NCBI GenBank assembly: GCA_963422465.1
Contig: OY730171.1
Location: 186,001-250,000, forward strand
Direction of reading: 5' to 3'
DNA from: Lichina pygmaea
Taxonomy: Eukaryota; Ascomycota; Lichinomycetes; Lichinales; Lichinaceae
DNA length: 64,000 nucleotides
Under the pieces are notes generated by a model. The model worked only from the letters and a program-made list of their open reading frames with translations. It did not search any database and was not told the DNA's origin. The translations under genes and the position numbers were made by a program. How positions within the stretch are numbered: the first letter of the stretch is position 1; each line of letters begins with the position of its first letter. This document shows, piece by piece, positions 29,806 through 42,199 of this stretch.

Positions 29806-30078
29806 CAAGAGCCACCTAAAGCTGTGCACAGGTCTTTAAAGACTGTCGCGTGCCGCAGATTGGCCAGATAAGAGCTGCACCATGATAGCTGACTGACATC
29901 AACTTGACTCCTGAACAGGAAGCCGAATCACAGAGAAGAGAGCTTATGGCTGTGGTCGGGGACATCAGCTAGAGCTATAAGAGAGAGGTAGCTGGCCTCT
30001 CTAGAAGGCCAGCGAACAATTCAATCATCTTTCAAACATTCATCTTGACACACTGCTGAAGCAAGACCCGCCCTTACA

Positions 30079-30141
30079 CTCAGCTTTCTGTAACTTTTTG
30101 CAGAGCTTCAGATTGTTGTAGTGAGGCTTTTGGCAAAACAG
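30079..30141 (-). mobile_element. LINE K, third piece, preceded by TSD CTCAG
   Basis: CTCAG 30079-30083 closes the 340-bp solo LTR. The following sequence (TTTCTGTAAC...GAGGCTTTTGGC) aligns with LINE H 37440-37497, continuing the ORF2 C-terminal coding sequence seen at 16824. Confidence 0.75.
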
Positions 30142-30149
30142 ACAAGTCA

Positions 30150-31474
30150 ACAAGATACCTCTCTGGCAACATCAGATGAACAAGCTGGAGAAAACACACT
30201 GCCAGTATCCCAGATTGTAGAAGTCTGGCTAAAGTAGTCTAAAGCTCCCCCAAAAGTACAGGCAGCATGGAAGAAAATCACCACCCAGCTAGCAAGCCAC
30301 ACAGTCACACTTTCCACCACTGGACAAGAGATGCAGAAAATTCTCCAGAGACTGGACAGAATTGAGAAGAATATACAAATACCAGCATCTAATCTCTTCT
30401 ATGCCCAAGCAGTCCAGAAAGCTACAGTTAAGGAAATCCCAGTTCCCCAGAGAATCTTCAGTGGGATCACCATCAGACCTGGAGTCCAAACTGTACAGAC
30501 AGGAAACAGAACACCTTTTCAGCTTGTGCAGGCTATCAAGAACAAAGTCTCTACATCTTGCCAGAAAGACATCAGAGCAGTCAGAAAGCTCTCTTCTGGT
30601 GATATTATTATCTCTCTGGAATCTCCCTCAGCCAAGACCCAACTAGAGCAGAACAAAGACTGGATCTCTGCAGTGTTCTCTGAAGAAGCCAAGATCTCTT
30701 CCAGAATCTTCCCAGTTATAGTTCATAGAGTTTAAACAAAGGACTTTAACCCAGACAACCTGGAAGAGACAACTAAGACTATCTTCAGACAAAACCTCTG
30801 GTATGGAAAACCAGGTCAAAATCCTGAGAATCTACTGGACCAGAAAGTCCAAACTTCTTAAGAAATCTGTGACATCTCTGCACATAGATCTTGCAACACC
30901 TGAGCAAGCTAATCTACTGATCAAGAGAGAAGTTGTACTTGGCCACATAATCTATGAAGTGGAGCCAGCACTTCTGGATACATCAGTGGTTCAATACTAC
31001 AAATACTTAAAGTTTGGACACCAAGCAAGAATCTGCCAAGCTCAAGCACAGTGTCTGGCATGTGGAGGAAAACATGCTAGGAAAGATTATCTAATTCCTC
31101 AAGAAAAGCTAGTCACCAAATATGCTAACTGTAGAGGGAAGCACTCTGCTTGGGAAAAAGTCTGCCCTAAAAAGCAGAAGACTACACAGAAAGCTAGACA
31201 ATCCTGGCTCACCAGACCTGGAAGATACACCACTCCAGAAAACATCTCTTCCACTTTTATCTTCTCTCCAAGCCAGACCACTAATACTGGAAGTGGCCCC
31301 AATCTATCTGACAGAGAGGATAGGAAGAAAAGAAAACAGAGAGAGCTGGTAAGAACCAGATCAAGTGTAAGACTTAGCTCTCAAGCAACCTCTCTGCAAA
31401 ACCTGAAGACTACCACTAATCTTCCAAAACAAGATTCTTTTAAGATACTTGTGGATTCTAACCCAGAGGTTTGA
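30150..31474 (+). pseudogene. LINE G ORF1
   Basis: The frame is open from about 30150 with TAG near 30235, then 30331-30735 (YAQAVQKA, IRAVRKLSSGDIII), a TAA at 30733-30735, a frameshift, and 30803-31474. The knuckle region reads QYYKYLKFGHQARICQ and CLACGGKHARKDY, where LINE H has CFKC and RRAC, so several zinc ligands are lost. The ORF1 stop TGA (31472-31474) overlaps the ORF2 ATG (TGATG), typical of reinitiation-coupled LINE ORFs. Confidence 0.8.
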
Positions 31475-34400
31475 TGAGTACACCAACTCTCAACCTTCTT
31501 CAGTATAATGTGCAGAAAAGCCAGACATGTCAAGATCTTCTACTAGCTAACCCCCGACTCCAAGAAGTGGATCTGATTGCACTTCAAGAACTTTGGAGAA
31601 ATCTATACCAGGAAACAAGTACCTCAACAGTCTTCTCAGCCTTCTACCCTCTTCAAGACCAAGTGCTAGGGAGAACTCTGGTTCTAATCAACAGAAGAAT
31701 ACAGAGGTTAGCTATGACCCCTGTGTTCTGGAGTGAGGATTTAACATCACTGGAGATAAGAGTGCAAGCAAAAGTGTTCTGGGTACATAACCTGTACTTC
31801 ACACCTACAAGCCAGGAAAACTACAGAGTATCAGCAGAAGCTCTACTGGATGTACTGGCCCAGGCACTAGAGAAAGAAGGAGAATATATTCTTCTGACTG
31901 ACTCAAACCTCCACCACCTATTCTGGTCAAAATCCTTCCAACTCTACTCTGAACTAGCTACTAAGTTCAAAGAACTCACAGATGATCAAGGACTAGAGCT
32001 GGCAATAGCACCTTTCACACCAACAAGAGCAAGAACACTGGTAGAGTCTCCCTCCTCTGCTATTGACTTATCTTTTATTTCTATATCACTTCTTAATTTC
32101 TTTATTTCTTCCCAGATTAACCTAGACTTCCATACAGGTTCAGAATATAGACTAGTTCAGACAATCCTAAGTCTAGAAACACTAAAGAAAGCCAGAACCC
32201 ACCAAAGAAACTGGAGAACACTAGATCTGGACTAAGTCAAGAAAGAAGCTAAGAATCTTTCCTCTATTCTACCACTACTTAATAGAGAGAAAGTGGACAA
32301 CTATCTGGAGAATCTGGACAAAGATCTTCAAGAACTGGCTGACAAGACAACAAGACTTCTGAGAGACTTAAAGTACACTGTTCCCTGGTGGAACCAAGAG
32401 ATTAAAGAGAAAATTAAAGAGGAAAGAAAACTAAGAAGAAAAGTTTTCCAAAACCAAGAACCAGTCTACAAACTTGAAAAGGTAATAAAGGAAAAGAAAC
32501 ACCTGATCAAGAATGCTAAAAGAAAGACATTCAGAGAACAACTCCAGAATCTGGCTGAAACACAAAAGCACTGGAAAATAGCCAAGTGGGGTAAAGAAAA
32601 AGCTGGCAAACCCCCAGAACTTCCAATTGTTCCAGAGCTCACAAAGCAAGATAGAGAAACTGCCAGAACTTTCACAGAAAAGGTAGAAGTATTCAAAACC
32701 CAGTTCTTCCCTCTACCTCTCCAGCCAGTACCAGAATCCCAGGACCAGCCAGCCAACCACCAACAACACCAGCTATCTCAGAAAATCTCCAAAGAAGATA
32801 TTCACAATATTCTGAAAAAGAAAAAACCTTTTACAGCTCCTGGGAAAGACACTCTACCCAATAGATTTCTAAAGGTATTAGGAGACTCTTTCAATGAAAA
32901 GATAGCCAAAGTTCTGGAAGCCTGCTGGAAGCTAGAATATTTCCCTGACAGATACAAAGCAGCCAGAACAATATGCTTGAGAAAGTCTAGCAAAGGATCC
33001 TATTGCTATGCCAAAGCTTGGAGGCCAATAGCACTTCTCAACACAATTGGGAAGCTGATGGAAGCTCTGGCAGCCACAAAGCTAAGTGAACTGGCTCAGA
33101 AAGAAAAACTGCTACCAGAAATCCAGATAGGCTTCAGAAAAGGAAGATCAACTGAGTCTGCACTATTTCTACTCACTTCCCAAGTTGAAAAAGTCTGGAA
33201 GGAAGGAATGGTAGCCAGTCTTCTTTCTCTGGATATCTCAGGAGCTTATGATAGAGTTCTGCCAGAAATTCTCAAGAAAATCCTGGAGAGAAAAGGAATC
33301 CCCAGCTGGTTTGTTAACTGGATCTTTTCTTTCACTACTTAAAGAAAAACCTCTCTTGTTTTTGATGATTCAGAGTCTTCTTTTTTTCCAGTACACTGTG
33401 GAGTCTCTCAAGGTTCACCTCTCTCTCCTATTTTATTTCTTTTCTATATTTCAGATCTTCATAATATTGGTTATACACTAGAGAAAAGTGTATCAGCTCT
33501 GGGCTTTGCAGATGATACAAACCTTCTGGCATTTTCCCCTTCTCTTAAAAGCAATCTTCTGAAGCTAAAGTCTACTCACTCCAAGTGTTTAGACTGGGCA
33601 AGAAAACATGGAATAAAGTTTGCACCTGAAAAGTATGAACTTCTCTATTTTTCTAGAAGAAGAACATATAATCTTCAGCTCAGTCTAAGACTTGGAGAAG
33701 TGCTACTACAGTCTAAGGAAGAAGTGCGTATTCTGGGACTACACTATGATTCCAAGCTTCTCTGGAAAAAACACCAGAAAATCATGTTACAGAAAGCTTC
33801 CAAGTTTTTCTCAGCACTTTCCAGAACTACTTTTTCTACATAGGGTCTACCTGTTCTCTCTGCTAGAATTGTCTACACTGCAATACTGAGATCACTTCTC
33901 AGCTATGCAGTAGGAGTCTGGTTCAATCCCCACAAAAAACCTTCTAATATTTCTTCTCTAAATCTTTTCCAGACTAAGTGTCTAAAAACTATAGGAGGTG
34001 TCTTCAAAGCTACTCCTACATTTCTTATTGAAGGAGAACTATTCCTACCACCTCTTGATCTTTATTTCAAATTTAGAACAGCAACTTTCCTACAATCTTT
34101 CTATTTTTCTAATACTTCTTCTAATCCTCTCTCCTCACTTCTCTATAAGCTCTTTTCCCAGATCACTGTTTTTGTTTCTACTCTGAGAACACCTCCAAAG
34201 TCTCCGTCTACTATCACACCTAACTGGAAAGCAAGATGGCTAGAAGAACTAACCACTAACCAAGATTACTGTAACAAACAATTTCAAGAAGTGTTTCAGA
34301 AAGAGTGGGAAGCCAGATGGCAGGCAAACAGACAGAAGTGTTCTCCAGTCTGGAAGCTATTTTGCAGACTACCCCAAAGGAAAAATCTCAAAGTTTTCAA

Positions 34401-34734
34401 AGACTTGAAAAAAGCTGAAGCTAGTCTTTACTTGCAGATTCTATCAGCAAGGATAGGACTAGCCAGCTTTCTTTTCAGAGCAAATGTTCCTGACTTTCAA
34501 TCCCCTCTATGTTCCTGTGGTTTTGGAGAAGAGACTGCTCAACATATTACTTTCTCTTGTAACAAGTTTCTTACTCAAAGACAGCAAGCCACTTTTCTTT
34601 CCTACAATTTCTCTACTTTACTTCAAAAGTCTAAAGAGCTTAAAGAATTTCTTCTCTGGTTTATGTCTTTGAAAAGACTAGACCAGTTTAACTTAGCACA
34701 CCAACTCTTACCAGAAAACCTATCATCTCTGTGA
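31474..34734 (+). pseudogene. LINE G ORF2 (endonuclease-RT)
   Basis: One frame throughout with only three nonsense codons: TAA 32233-32235, TAA 33340-33342 and TAG 33841-33843. Endonuclease motifs: LLQYNVQKS, ALQELWR, LLTDSNLHH. RT: FRKGRSTESALFLLTSQ, SLDISGAYDRV, GVSQGSPLSPILFLFYISDL and catalytic FADD. The C-terminal CSCGFGEETAQHITFSC is the usual Cys/His end. No RNase H was recognised. Confidence 0.87.
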
Positions 34735-34918
34735 TTTTATTTTCTCCAGACACTGCATATTCTTCCAGATAATTCCCTAGTCTTACCCAAGTCTCAGTTT
34801 TTATTCCTTCAAAGGTTTTCTGGGAAAAAAAGCATGTATCTAGAAGTTCTGCATGGCTCACCAGCCAAATCAGAGTAAGAATAAAATAATAAAAATAAAA
34901 ATAAAAAAAATAAAATAT
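34735..34918 (+). other. LINE G 3' UTR and A-rich tail
   Basis: Non-coding 3' UTR followed from about 34880 by AAATAAAAATAAA-type repeats that mark the reverse-transcription start. Confidence 0.8.
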
Positions 34919-35901
34919 AGTCTGAGAGGATAGAAGCACATGCCAGTCTGTACAGAGTGCAGGCTCAGACTGCAAATAACAGACTCAAGAAGCAAACTGC
35001 AGTTGGAGTGTGGGCTCTAGGCTGGCAACCCAGTGCTCCGAAGCAGGACCTAGGGGTGAGTGTACATAGTGGAGTGCAAAAGACTTCAGGACTGCAGAGA
35101 AGTGTGGCAGAGACCCTGCAAGAGATAGTGACTCTGCACTATACCTCGGCATAGTTCAACTGTGGCCTATAGCTCTGCTGAACACAACAGGTAAACTGAT
35201 GGAAGCTATTGCTGCAGCCAGACTAAGCAAAGTAGCAGAAGAAGCTAGTCTATTACCAGAAATCCAGATAGGCTTCAGGAAAGAAAAATCAACAGAGTCA
35301 GCACTTTTCCTCCTGACCTCCCAAGTGGAGAAAGTCTGGAAGGAAGCCATGGTTGCATCTCTTCTCTCTCTGGATATCTCAGGAGCCTATGACAGAGTTC
35401 TACCTGAGATTCTACAGCAAATTCTAGAAAGAAAAAGTATCTCTTCCGGGCTAACTTCTTGGATCTACAGTTTCTGCACCAAGCACTCTACCACTCTTGT
35501 TTTTGATGACTCTGAGTCTTTCCCTATTTCTATTCACTGTGGAGTTCCCCAAGATTCTTCTCTATCCTCTATTCTTTTTCTATTTTATATTTCTGAACTG
35601 CATGAAACAGTGTATACTCTGTCTTCTGGTGTTTCTGCTCTGGGATTTGCAGATGATACAAATCTGCTTGCTTTTAGCCACTCTCTGAAAAGCAACCTTC
35701 TGAAGTTGAAGAACACACATCTCAAATGTCTGTCCTGGGCTGCAAGACATAGGATAGTCTTCTCTCCTGAGAAATATAAAATACTTTATTTTTCCAGAAG
35801 AAGATCGGACAATCTTCAGCTTCAGCTAAGACTAGGGAATGTGGTGCTAAGACCAAAAGAAGAAGTGTGAGTACTAGGAGTGTATCTGGATACAAAGCTC
35901 C
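34919..35901 (+). mobile_element. LINE G2: internally deleted LINE copy (5' UTR joined to RT)
   Basis: 34919-35165 aligns with the LINE H 5' region and ORF1 start (about 48220-47975), then jumps at a shared TGGC to the RT (about 45285), skipping some 2.7 kb. The RT part (35199-35870) reads FRKEKSTESALFLLTSQ, LDISGAYDRV and FADD, and ends where the B2 LTR begins. RT is out of frame with the ORF1 start. Confidence 0.8.
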
Positions 35902-36178
35902 TGTGACAAGGCAATGGCAGAGCAGAACTTGAGCCTAACTGATTCAGTGACCTTGACCTGACTTGGCTTGAGACTCAAGACTTGGATTGATGTACAAGAC
36001 AAAAGACAAGGAAGGAAGAAAAAGAGAAAAGAAGAAGGGAAGAAGCTGGGGAAGCAGGAGAAGTTCTTATAGGCAGGGGATCAGGCAACAGCGGAGCAAG
36101 CAGGCAACAGTGCAGATAGGACTTCCCGGCAAGGTGTGTGACTTGTGCCAGATATACAGCTGGGCCAGAACTGTGACA
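35902..36178 (-). repeat. 3' LTR of B2 (277 bp)
   Basis: Aligns with the B1 LTRs; ends TGTGAC...TGTGACA. The polypurine tract follows on the minus strand (GAAGAAGAGGGG). Confidence 0.92.
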
Positions 36179-36945
36179 TTACCCCTCTTCTTCACATAGC
36201 GAACTCCTGTGAGCCTCAGGCCACTCGTGGGTGTAGTTCTGTGGCTGTGGTTTCCTTGGGTATTTCTCATGGAAGTTGTAGATAGTGTCTTTGGTGTTGT
36301 CAAGATGCTCAATAGGCTCTTCAGTGGCATCTTCAATTTGCCATCCAGACTATTTGACCAGGTACTTGAACTTCTGTCAAGATGTTACTGGCTTGGAGTC
36401 AAGGATTTCTTCAACCTGGAACTCTTCATCTGTGTCTTGACCAATGACAGAGCCAGGGTGTTCATTTGATTGGCCAGGGATAGGATTAGCAGGTGTCAGA
36501 CGTAGAAGAGAAACATGAAAGACAGGGTGGATCTTGAGAGTGTGTGGAAGCTCCAGATAGCAGGCACAGCTTCCGATTGTCTTCAACATCTTGAATAGTC
36601 CAATCCACTTGTCGTCAAGCTTTTTGCATGGGCGGTGTGTTCTGATATTCTTGGTATTCAGCCAAACAAGATCTCCAGTTTGATAGGATAGTGACAGGAC
36701 TTGATGCAAATTGGCAGTGTGAGCTTGAGCTTCCTGGGATAGTCAGAGTTCAGCTTGCAACTGTTCCAGAATCTACGTTATTTCTCCAGAGATTTCCATA
36801 GCATCTTGGTTGCAGGCTTCACTCATGGGTGTGATGCTGAGCTGTGGATAGAACTCTTTGTTGGCAAAGAAAAGTGACATGCCAGAGGAATCAGACTGGG
36901 AGTTGTTCTGCGTGAACTCTACCAGAGGAAGCCATTGGACCCAGT
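36179..36945 (-). pseudogene. B2 pol C-terminal piece and chromodomain
   Basis: The 36377-36709 frame (YQTGDLVWLNTKNIRTH, VEEILDSKPVTS) stops at a TGA; the B1 chromodomain equivalent lies downstream at about 36200-36380 with stops. The piece ends at CCATTGGACCCAG, the LINE H insertion site. Confidence 0.8.
36931..36945. repeat. LINE H target-site duplication, left copy
   Basis: GCCATTGGACCCAGT; the right copy at 49086-49100 is GCTATTGGACCCAGT, one mismatch in 15. B1 has GCTATTGGACCCAGT once at this position (about 11236). Confidence 0.85.
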
Positions 36946-37124
36946 TTTTTTATTTATTTTATTTTATTTAATTCTTACACTGGTAGTAGCTTTACAGCTA
37001 TGCAGATCTTCTAGCTAATAGTGAACTCCTTCAGAAAACCTTTGAAGAGATAAAAACTGAAGGCAGGGTGTGACTAGGGAATGTAACAAGAGAAATCTTG
37101 AAGTTTCTGGTAAGAGAAGAGAAT

Positions 37125-37711
37125 CTAGGTATTGGATTGGGAATAGTGGAGGTTGAAAGCTAGATTAAACTGGTTTAGTCTTTTCAAAGACATAAACCAG
37201 TACAAGAACTTCTGTAGTAGCTCTGGGTTTGAAATAATAGTGGTGAAGTCTTGGGGATTAAAAGAGACTTGTTGTCTTTGTCTTGAATAAAGAGAGCATG
37301 AAGAGGTGATATGTTTTGCAGTTTCTTCTGCTTGGCCACACACACATAGTGGGGTAGGGAAGTCAGGAACTCCAGCTCTGAAAAGAAAACTTGCCAGACC
37401 AATTCTTCCAGTCCTGATTTGCAGTAGCAGACTTGCCTCAGCTTTCCGTAACTCTTTGTAGAGCTTCAGATTGTTTTTGTGTGGCTTTTGACAGAAAGTC
37501 TGCCAGCCTGGATAGCTTCTTCTTTTCTTCTCTTCCCATTGGTCTTCCCACTCTTTAGTAAAGAGCTTTTGTAGTTCTTTCTTTGAACTAGCCTGGTTAG
37601 TAGTTATTTGACTTAACCAAGTGAATTTCCACTTAGGAGAGATAGTTGGGGATTCCTTTAAAGGTTTCTTCAAGAGAGAGGCATAGCTGGAAATAGTGGA
37701 AAAGATACTGT
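37125..37711 (-). pseudogene. LINE H ORF2, C-terminal part
   Basis: Continues in frame from 44170 when E and one copy of its TSD are removed. It ends GLASFLFRAGVPDFPTPLCV, CGQAEETAKHITSSC, and then the Leu-rich end. The Cys/His pattern is the usual C-terminus of Tad1-type ORF2. Confidence 0.85.
37707..37711. repeat. Target-site duplication ACTGT (left) of chromovirus E
   Basis: Matches 44170-44174. Confidence 0.95.
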
Positions 37712-38312
37712 TGTTGCAGTCTGTACTGTACTGTCCTATCCAAGTATAGAATTAGGGTGAGAGGTGGAAGGTGGGTTGGTTCTCGCAGGAGAGGAGTGTC
37801 AAGGAGTGCGAAGGGGTTTGGTGGAATGTGGTGGTGGTGACACCTGATCAATGGCTTCGTACAAAAGGATTGTATTGAAGTAGATCTAGTTGTCTGGATC
37901 ACAACATGAGTTGAAGACAATTGTTCCATAAGGGAACTATCACCAGACTATATAGTGCTGGCCTGTCAAGACAATCAAGATTGTCTCAACAGTCTTGACG
38001 TCAAGACAGGTGAGATTGTCTTGATGGTCCCACCATGTTATACACCCTGTGTCAAGACTGGTGAGATTTTCTTGATGCTTCATGCATCCTGCGTCAAGAC
38101 TGGTGAGATTGTCTCAATACTTCATGCATCCTGCGTCAAGACTGGTGAGATTGTCTCAATGCTTCATGCATCCTGTGTCGAGACTCCCGTGTGTGTCTTG
38201 ACAGTCACGTGACCCCTTGTTGGTTGGTCACTTGACTTCCATGGTGTCCTCTTGCCTGGCTCGTGGCCTGATTGCCTATAAATAAGTGGCTCCCATTCCC
38301 TGGGTTGTAACA
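37712..38312 (-). repeat. 3' LTR of chromovirus E (type 1)
   Basis: 601 bp with the N10 dyad array and TATAAATA at 38277-38284 facing the antisense ORF. Confidence 0.94.
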
Positions 38313-38356
38313 CTACCCTCCTCTCCTTTATTCATTGTCCTGATGAATTCTTGAGT

Positions 38357-38857
38357 ATGTCTGCAAAATCATGTGCCTCTGCTTACCGAAAACAACTGGC
38401 AGCCCAGATCTGTGATCATAACTTTGTGTCACTTGCTCTGTGTGACTTCTGTGTTTTGAACCACAAGCCCTGCTTCTGAATGTCTGACAACAACAATAAG
38501 TTGAAGTGCACTGAATGCACTCATCGTGGGAAGTCCTGTGTGTCACTTTCTTGGGAGTCACTGAACATGACTCAGGATAACCTTTGTGAGGATTTGGCTG
38601 TTGATGAGGCCAAGCGGGATGCTCTTGTTGAGCAGCTTGCCAAGCTGCAGGCTTGTGTGTTCTGAAAGTGAAAGGTTCTTGAAGGTGCTGAAGGTCAAGC
38701 AAAGAAGAAGCTCCAGTGCCTTGTTGCTGAAATGGAGGTGGATGGTGAAGACTTGTCGGTGACAGTCATTGACATGTCCGCGCTGCAGGCTGAGCTGTTC
38801 AGTCCTGCCTCTGCCAGAACTACTGCAGGAGGAGCTGGCAGTTCACGAGGTTCCTGA
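38357..38857 (+). pseudogene. Antisense Zn2Cys6 ORF of chromovirus E (type 1)
   Basis: The ATG at 38357-38359 and the terminal TGA at 38855-38857 give the same 501-nt frame. All six cluster cysteines are kept (CDFCVLNHKPC, CTECTHRGKSC). TGA at 38477-38479 replaces a CGA (Arg) still present in A at 970-972; another TGA lies at 38660-38662. The codon-105 stop is shared. Confidence 0.68.
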
Positions 38858-41800
38858 GTGGTTCCCAGGTATTTTCTGAGTCTGGGTAGTTTTTCCACTT
38901 GACAAGGTATCACTGACTTTTTCTCTTCAAGATCTGTTTGACCTTGAATTCCTGTTCTTCCTCTGGTTGGTAATGAAATATTTCCTGCAAGGGTGTGCTC
39001 TGGTCAGCTAATTTGATCATTGAGATGTGAAAGTTTGGGTGTTCCTGAGCGTCTCTTGGTAGTCGCAGTCTGACATTGACTGGTCTAGTTTTTTCTTTGA
39101 CTGAAAATAGTCTGACCTTGATGTTGTCAAGTTTCTTTGTCTTTGGTTTCTTTGTTTTCCAATTTCTTGTGAGGAGGTAGACTTTATCCCCCTTCTTTAG
39201 CTGAGGTGCCATTTTTGATTTCTTGTCCATTTGACGTTGTATTCTTTTTGAGGTCTCTTGAAGGTAGTGCTTCATCATCGTGTGTGTTTGTCATAGGAGC
39301 TTGTCATGTTGGAGTGCTTTCTCCGTGTTTGGTGAAGCTCTGCTTAGTATCCTGATGTTCGCATGTTGTCCAAAGTTAGCAAAAAATAGTGATTCCTTTG
39401 TTGAGTCTGATCTGTGCTGGTTGATTGCCAGCTGTGCCACCGGTAATAACTGTACCCAATTGCTGTGGGTCTGGTTGATGTAATACTGTAAGTAAGTCTC
39501 CAGGACTTGGTTTGCTCACTCTGTCTGGCTGTCAGTTTGTGGGTGATAGGCTGTAGACATTTTGGATTTTGTTCCCATGGCTGCACTGATTGTCTTCCAG
39601 TAGTTGGATGTGAAGAGTTTGTCTCTGTCTGTAATGATCATGATTGGAACTCCGTGGTCTCTGACCAATCTGTCCAGTAATAGGTGTCCCAACTGTTCTG
39701 CTGTGTGGGTCTCCTTGAATAGTACCACTATTAGATATTTTGTGAATCTGTCCACTATCACCATAATTGAATTGTAGGTGATTCCTGTGACTGGGTCTTT
39801 GGACTTGGGTAGCTTTGTGAGGAAGTCCATTGACACGTCTTCCCACAGGCCTCTCGGTATCGTGTTCAGGTGTTCTTCTCCGTATAGCTTATGTCTTCCA
39901 TGTTTGTTTTTCTGGCATAGTAGACACTTGCTGATGTAGTTTGTGACATGTTGTCAGAGGTTAATGACATTGTTCCCTACCTGTTGGATAAGATCTGTAG
40001 TCTTAGAGATTCCTGGGTGACTATGTGCTGGATTATCATGGTAGTTCCTTATTAGTTCTTCAGTGTCTTCTGCTGTGAGCTTGTTGATCTGTGGTTGAGG
40101 CACCAGGTTTCCTTGCTGGTTCTGCTATAAGATCATTCCTTGGTGTTCATCATCTTCCATGTGGTCTTTTTATCAGCTTAGTACGTCTGCTCTCCTATTG
40201 TCTTGTCCAGGGGTGTACAAGATCTTGAACTTGTGTTGCCCTAGGAGTTCAGCCCATCTGACTTGCTGTCTGTTCAGCTTCTTGGTTGTTGTGAACATTG
40301 TCAGATTCTTGTGGTCTGTGAGAATAGTGAGTTCAGAACTGCTTTCCGTGTACACTCTCCAGTGTTCAAGTGCGTTGGCGACTGCCAGTAGCTCTTTGTT
40401 GTGGATATCATAGTTCTGTTCCACTTGTGTTATTTTTCGTGAGTAGTAGGCAACTGGGTGCCACTTGCCGTCTGCCTGTTGGCATAGACATGCTCCCACT
40501 GCCTGATCTGAAGTGTCTGTCTTGATTTGCGTCGGTTGGCCTGTCTTGAAGTTGAGGAGAACTGGTTCCTTGGCGCAAGTGTCCTTGAGCTGTTAGAATA
40601 CTTTTTGTTGTCTCTCCATCCACCAGTACTCCACATCCTTCTTTGTGAGTTCTGTCAGTGGTGTTGCCATCTGTGAGTAGTTCTTAATGAACTGTCAGTT
40701 GAAGTTGGCAAATCCTAGGAAGGCTTGTACTTCCTTAACTGATGTTGGTGTTGGCTATTGCTGAATCACTTTGATTTTCTCAGGGTCAATCTTGATCCCT
40801 TCAATCTCTATGATGTATCCGAGGAATTCAACTTCCAGTTTGTTGAACTCACATTTCTTTGGGTTGAGCTTGAGCCCTGCCTGTTGTAGGCATCGTAGAA
40901 CATCCTTCACATGTTTGGTATGTTCCTGTTGCGTGTTCGAGTAGACAAGAATGTTGTCCAGGTAGGTGATAGCTGTTTGGTCCAGGTGTGCTCTGATGAT
41001 GTTGTTGATCAATGCTTGACATGTTGCTGGTGTGTTCGTGAGTCTGAATAGCATAACCAGATACTTGTAGTGTCTGTATTGGGTTCTGAAGGCTGTCTTC
41101 CATTCTTCTCCTTCTTTCATGTGTATCAGGTTGTATACTCCTTTCAAGTCCAGCTTGGTAAACATTGTAGCTTGGCTGATTCTGTCTCGCAATTCATTCG
41201 CATTTGGCAACAGATATCAGTTCTTGATGGTAATGTTGTCAAGTTTCCTGTAATCCACACAAAGTTGAAGACTTCTGTCTTTCTTTAGTGCAAATAGTAT
41301 CGGGTATCCTGCTGGTGATTGAGATTCTTGAATAAAACCTTTTTTCAGGTTTTCCTCCAGGTACTCGCAAAGTACTTGGAGCTTTTTTTCTGATAACTGG
41401 TAAATTGGTCCAAATCCTGGCTCTGTCCCTGGTTACAACTTGATCTTATAATCCCAAGGTTGGTGCTTAGGCAACACTGCTGTTGTTGTCTCTTCCTGAA
41501 AGAGGTTATTATACCCAGGTCAGTACTCTTCAGGAATCTCCAGAGGGTTAACAACTTTCTCTCTCTTCATCTCTGACTGTTTGGCCACCTGGTTCTGGGG
41601 TGTGCCTGTCAAGGCAGACCTCTTCTCTTGAGAGTTGTCCTTTCTGTTGGTGAGGTTCCACTGAGGACTCCTTCCCTTATCTGTCCACACTTTCTGCGGC
41701 TGGTAACAGGTCTGAGCTGTGTTGTTAGTGCAGTTCCTAAACGTGAGTACTCCTGTCCTCCAGTTAACAACTGGGTTATGCTTCTTTAGCCAAGGTATCC

Positions 41801-42080
41801 CTAAATAGATATCCTGAGTGGCCAACTTGACAATATCAAGGTGGATCCTTTCAGCATAGTGTCCGGTAACTATTTCCATTGGCTACGTCTTATGGCAGAC
41901 TAGCTCTGTCTGTCTATTTGCCATCGTGAGCTGATAGGGCTGCTGCTTGCATCTCCTTCCAGTGCTGAGGGTATTGTAAAGTTGTCTTAAAATATAGTTT
42001 GCACTGGCTCCAGAGTCAACAAGTGCGTATATCTGTACTGGCGTGTTGGCATGTAGTGACACAGGTAATCACAGGTGCTT
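38760..42080 (-). pseudogene. pol: pol of chromovirus E
   Basis: Protease (41520-42030), RT (40755-41400, YLDN in TYLDNILVYS), RNase H (40173-40620, DIHNKELLAVANALEHWRVY), integrase (39516-40130, SMDFLTKLPKS, TDRDKLFTS, TDSQTE) and C-terminal part (38880-39278). Many stops lie between pieces. Confidence 0.86.
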
Positions 42081-42199
42081 TGCAATGCTAGGGGTCATGT
42101 TGTTGAGCTCCTGATGTCACCCCTTGACAAGGGAGTTCAGTCTTTTCCTGATTGAAGTGTCTTTCCACTGACTGGGCAATGGGTCCAGCTATTCCCATC

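Larger units (their letters stand above)
23439..30078. mobile_element. 340-bp solo LTR split by chromovirus D (23439-23505 and 29806-30078)
   Basis: Ends TGTAAGG and CCTTACA form a 7-bp inverted repeat, and CTCAG flanks both sides. No internal retroelement sequence is present, so it is a solo LTR of an unplaced family. A TATAAGAG sequence lies near 29979. Chromovirus D occupies 23506-29800 inside it with its own TSD. Confidence 0.8.
30142..34918 (+). mobile_element. LINE G: Tad1-like non-LTR retrotransposon
   Basis: ORF1 with zinc-knuckle remnants, ORF2 with endonuclease, RT and a C-terminal Cys/His motif, and an A-rich tail of AAATA-type repeats at 34880-34918. It is a different subfamily from LINE H (clear amino-acid divergence). 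The 5' end is probably truncated; no TSD was found because both flanks are other LINE pieces. Confidence 0.88.

Noticed and set aside
30289-30489. tRNA or other RNA genes
   Set aside because: No tRNA cloverleaf or rRNA-like sequence was recognised anywhere in the window by eye; a tRNAscan run would be decisive.
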